Shown one piece after another: positions 15,181-17,163 of a stretch of DNA of 17,163 bases. Origin of the DNA: CBW1002 sp046081905 (GTDB lineage: Bacteria; Cyanobacteriota; Cyanobacteriia; PCC-6307; Cyanobiaceae); NCBI GenBank assembly GCA_046081905.1, contig JBJTWS010000192.1:1-17163 (forward strand), read 5' to 3'. The position numbers and the translations under genes were made by a program. Positions within the stretch are counted from its first letter, which is position 1, and each line of letters opens with the position of its first letter. The notes under the pieces were generated by a model. The model was given only the letters and a program-made list of their open reading frames with translations, made no database searches and had not been told where the DNA came from.

Positions 15181-15960
15181 AGATCCCTGTTTGCAAAAAA
15201 CAAAGTTTTCACCGCAAATATATGAGTTACCCCGGATTCCAAGGCTAGAAAGAGTGTCGATTATGTCTTGAAATGAGCCTGGGGCGTCATTGTCAGGCAT
15301 TTCCATGATGATTACATTGACCCGTAGCAGCCAGTCGCGATCACCGCGGCAGAAAATAAATCGCTCCGCACCCTCAACATCAATTTTAAAAATGTCGATC
15401 TCAGAGTTTGATAAGCCATGTTGGGCCAAGATTTCCTGCATTGTATAGGCCCTAACAGCTTCGGAGTGGCCATTATTCGATGCTGAAGCGTTGGGAGCGG
15501 AAATAAAATAGCCCTCGTGTGACGAGGTGCTCGGTGAAGATAGCCTCAGCTCACAGGCTTCCCACCATAACGCACCATGAATCAAGATTGTGTCATGATC
15601 CGATTCAAAGTTCTGGCGAAGCATTGCATAATTTCTCATTGCAGGCTCGATGGCTATGATCTTGGCCGTTGGATGAAAAGAGCGAAAGCGAAATACTTCA
15701 TCTCCGATGTTGGCACCCACATCAACGATGAGGCGAGGATCTCCATGTATGCGGTAGCCAGGCTTATAGAAATGGCTGACTACCCCCTTGTCTGCGGCGG
15801 GATAAAAATGAAATTCACGCCCTGTTTTTCTGATGACTCTGACAATATCTTTTCCTGGGAGAAGATAGCTGAAGATGCGCAATGTATTCACCAGGCCAAG
15901 CTGATTAAGCGATGCGATCATCCGATCGAGAAGCTGGCAGGCTCTGAGTGGCGCCTTCAT
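15139..15960 (-). CDS. FkbM-family SAM-dependent methyltransferase
   Basis: The 273-residue protein has the FkbM plan. The SAM-binding Gly-rich loop is LIVDVGANIGDEV (77-89), the ribose-binding acidic residue is E105 in IIAIEPAMRNY, and the family signature IDIFKIDVEGAER is at 188-200. The family methylates hydroxyls, including sugars in polysaccharide and glycolipid loci, so glycan O-methylation is likely (inference). The start ATG at 15960 has a GAGA-type purine stretch upstream and begins family-like sequence. Base use differs from the neighbours: 25 G/C in 60 bases at 15361-15420, against 40 of 60 at 14701-14760. This points to recent transfer. It is convergent with the plus-strand glycosyltransferase operon and divergent from the right-edge membrane protein. 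Confidence 0.9.
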   Translation of the reverse strand: MKAPLRACQLLDRMIASLNQLGLVNTLRIFSYLLPGKDIVRVIRKTGREFHFYPAADKGVVSHFYKPGYRIHGDPRLIVDVGANIGDEVFRFRSFHPTAKIIAIEPAMRNYAMLRQNFESDHDTILIHGALWWEACELRLSSPSTSSHEGYFISAPNASASNNGHSEAVRAYTMQEILAQHGLSNSEIDIFKIDVEGAERFIFCRGDRDWLLRVNVIIMEMPDNDAPGSFQDIIDTLSSLGIRGNSYICGENFVFCKQGSGFSLDHVVGLGQT

Positions 15961-16329
15961 GTATTTCTCTGTAGCTCAAAGTTCATTCTATCACCCAGGG
16001 CTGGTGGGCATTGCCATGGGGATCTAGGTGGTTGGCTGGGATTTGCGCAGGACAAGCCCAGGTGCTGAATCATGCTGCGTTTCGATGATGGTGCTGTTCT
16101 GTGCATCCGCCTGGCTGAGTGAAGCTTGGCTGCTAAATCGCCTGGATTTGCAGAGCTGAGATGGGTGCCTTTTGCTGGATCGTTCCGGCCCCTTCTCCGG
16201 GCTGCCACCAGCGGGGCATAAACGGCCGGTCCGCGCCTTGCTGACACGAACGTTGGGGCAGGGGCGGCTGGCCTGCCGCCTGCGCGGAGCGTTGCTTCAT
16301 ACTGGTGCAGTTGGATCCTTGATACTGTT
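15961..16329. other. Non-coding gap between FkbM and the right-edge membrane protein
   Basis: This is 369 bases without a credible gene; the short open frames here look random. On the minus strand TAGAAT (15990-15985) is a fair -10 element 24 bases before the FkbM ATG, without a good -35. GGCAGG/CCTGCC (16257-16262 with 16272-16277) can form a small hairpin. No tRNA fold or array was seen. Composition is mixed, GC-rich around 16200-16300 and AT-richer on both sides. Confidence 0.5.
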
Positions 16330-17163
16330 TTGCAGATTCTTGTTTTCGCCTTGTCGCCTGCTGGCGGTGGCTATGGAATCGCCACGGTTCTGATCATTGT
16401 TAATACACTGATAGCCTCGCTCTTGCTCTGGAACATTATTATTCGGAGTCCGGCTACCTGCTGGCCTGCATTGCTAAAATTAAGAGCTGGCCCCTTCCAG
16501 CCCGTTGCAGCAGCGGTTGTGATTCATTGGCTGGTGTATTTCGGACCAACAAATCTTGGTGCGTTATATATTCAATCAGCTGTCCAGGCCAGCTACGCCT
16601 GGGTCGTGCGCAAGCCCCTCATGGCCGACGCTGCGCTGTTTGCCCTGGTGGCCTACCCGTTGCTGCTGGCCGTGCTGGCAGCTCTGGCCTGGATGGTCAG
16701 AAGCACACCCTTCGCCATCGGCTGGCGGGGACTGCCGAGCGTGCCCACTTCCCAGCTGTTGATCATGGCGATCCTGATGGCGCTGATGGCAGCCTGGATC
16801 TCACCCTTCATCGCCACGCGTGTTGCCGATGGGGGAGCTTTCTATGGGCGGGTGCCGTTGCCGCTCCGCCCCTTCGTGAAGGGCCTCTTCCCGCTGGAGG
16901 CCGTGCCGCTGCTGGCAGCCACCCTGCGCTCCTTCTCCCTCCCTCGCCCCGCTCCGCCGCGCGAGTTGTCGCGCTTTCTGGCGGTGGTGGTGCTGCAGTT
17001 GCTGACCTTCATCCTGCTGCGCCAGCGATTTCTCACCCTGGTTGGCGTGGTGCTGGTGGGGTTCGCGCTGTCCCGTTGGTGGAAGCGGCGCTGGCTGCTT
17101 GGTGGCGTTCCGCTAGGGCTGTTCGTGGCCTATGCCATCCCCACGGCCCTTCGCTATGGCCGG
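16330..17163 (+). CDS. Multi-pass membrane protein, candidate polysaccharide polymerase, 3' end cut by window edge
   Basis: An uninterrupted plus-strand frame runs from the TAA at 16219-16221 to the right edge and is unmistakably membrane-like. Using the TTG at 16330 gives 278 residues, starting MQILVFALSPAGGGYGIATV. Hydrophobic segments lie near 16-36, 56-70, 98-122, 136-157 and 211-250, and cytoplasmic stretches are basic. The segments, the Arg-rich loops (RQR, SRWWKRR) and the locus suggest a Wzy-type repeat-unit polymerase or O-antigen-ligase-like protein, but those families are poorly conserved and this is inference. No in-frame ATG occurs between 16222 and 16621, so the start is TTG or another non-ATG codon, or else the true start is at 16621 and the preceding membrane segments are a relic. 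The first ~80 codons are AT-rich and the rest GC-rich. Confidence 0.75.
   Translation, partial: MQILVFALSPAGGGYGIATVLIIVNTLIASLLLWNIIIRSPATCWPALLKLRAGPFQPVAAAVVIHWLVYFGPTNLGALYIQSAVQASYAWVVRKPLMADAALFALVAYPLLLAVLAALAWMVRSTPFAIGWRGLPSVPTSQLLIMAILMALMAAWISPFIATRVADGGAFYGRVPLPLRPFVKGLFPLEAVPLLAATLRSFSLPRPAPPRELSRFLAVVVLQLLTFILLRQRFLTLVGVVLVGFALSRWWKRRWLLGGVPLGLFVAYAIPTALRYGR

Noticed and set aside
15577..16068. 163-residue plus-strand open frame opposite FkbM
   Set aside because: It is antisense to an intact methyltransferase and has no recognisable domain.
15961..16329. Possible tRNA, CRISPR or small gene in the gap
   Set aside because: No T-loop or acceptor pairing, no regularly spaced repeats and no open frame with credible composition were seen.

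Overview
The window is a GC-rich piece of a cell-surface polysaccharide locus. GC is about two thirds in most coding stretches (for example 40 of 60 bases at 14701-14760). The gene families, a small CGTC thioredoxin-like protein of a kind I associate with picocyanobacteria, and the dense use of overlapping starts suggest a high-GC picocyanobacterium of the Cyanobium/Synechococcus group. This assignment rests on recognition, not on a search.

Left block (1-5557, minus strand, read right to left): a four-gene run of a GT2 glycosyltransferase, a GT4 glycosyltransferase, a 727-residue multi-pass membrane protein and, after a 152-base gap, a NodU/CmcH-type carbamoyltransferase cut by the left edge. 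The first three are coupled by 4-base ATGA and GTGA overlaps. The gap before the carbamoyltransferase holds a hairpin after the upstream stop and two palindromes, one a perfect TTGAT-N4-ATCAA (FNR-type) box.

Middle block (5647-8395): two housekeeping-like plus-strand genes, a CCA-adding-type tRNA nucleotidyltransferase and the small thioredoxin-like protein, converge on galE (UDP-glucose 4-epimerase, minus strand).

Right block (8571-15066): two full-length paralogous polyprenyl-phosphate glycosyl-1-phosphate transferases (PGTs) lie head to head with only 28 bases between their starts. The minus-strand copy has every expected motif. The plus-strand copy has lost the catalytic Asp-Glu pair together with about 26 residues of the catalytic domain, yet remains a clean open frame heading an operon. 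That operon continues with a membrane-anchored SGNH hydrolase-like protein and two tandem, duplicated GT4 glycosyltransferases, again joined by ATGA and GTGA overlaps.

Right end (15067-17163): base composition falls to 42-50% in several stretches. An FkbM-type methyltransferase on the minus strand ends inside a very strong hairpin. After a 369-base gap, a multi-pass membrane protein resembling a polysaccharide polymerase starts on the plus strand, probably at a TTG, and runs off the right edge.

Taken together, the genes can make nucleotide-sugar precursors (galE), start a repeat unit on a lipid carrier (the intact PGT), extend it (GT2 and three GT4s, perhaps the large membrane protein), decorate it (carbamoyltransferase, FkbM methyltransferase, SGNH protein) and polymerise it (right-edge protein). 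The most interesting element is the apparently inactive PGT paralog facing its active twin.
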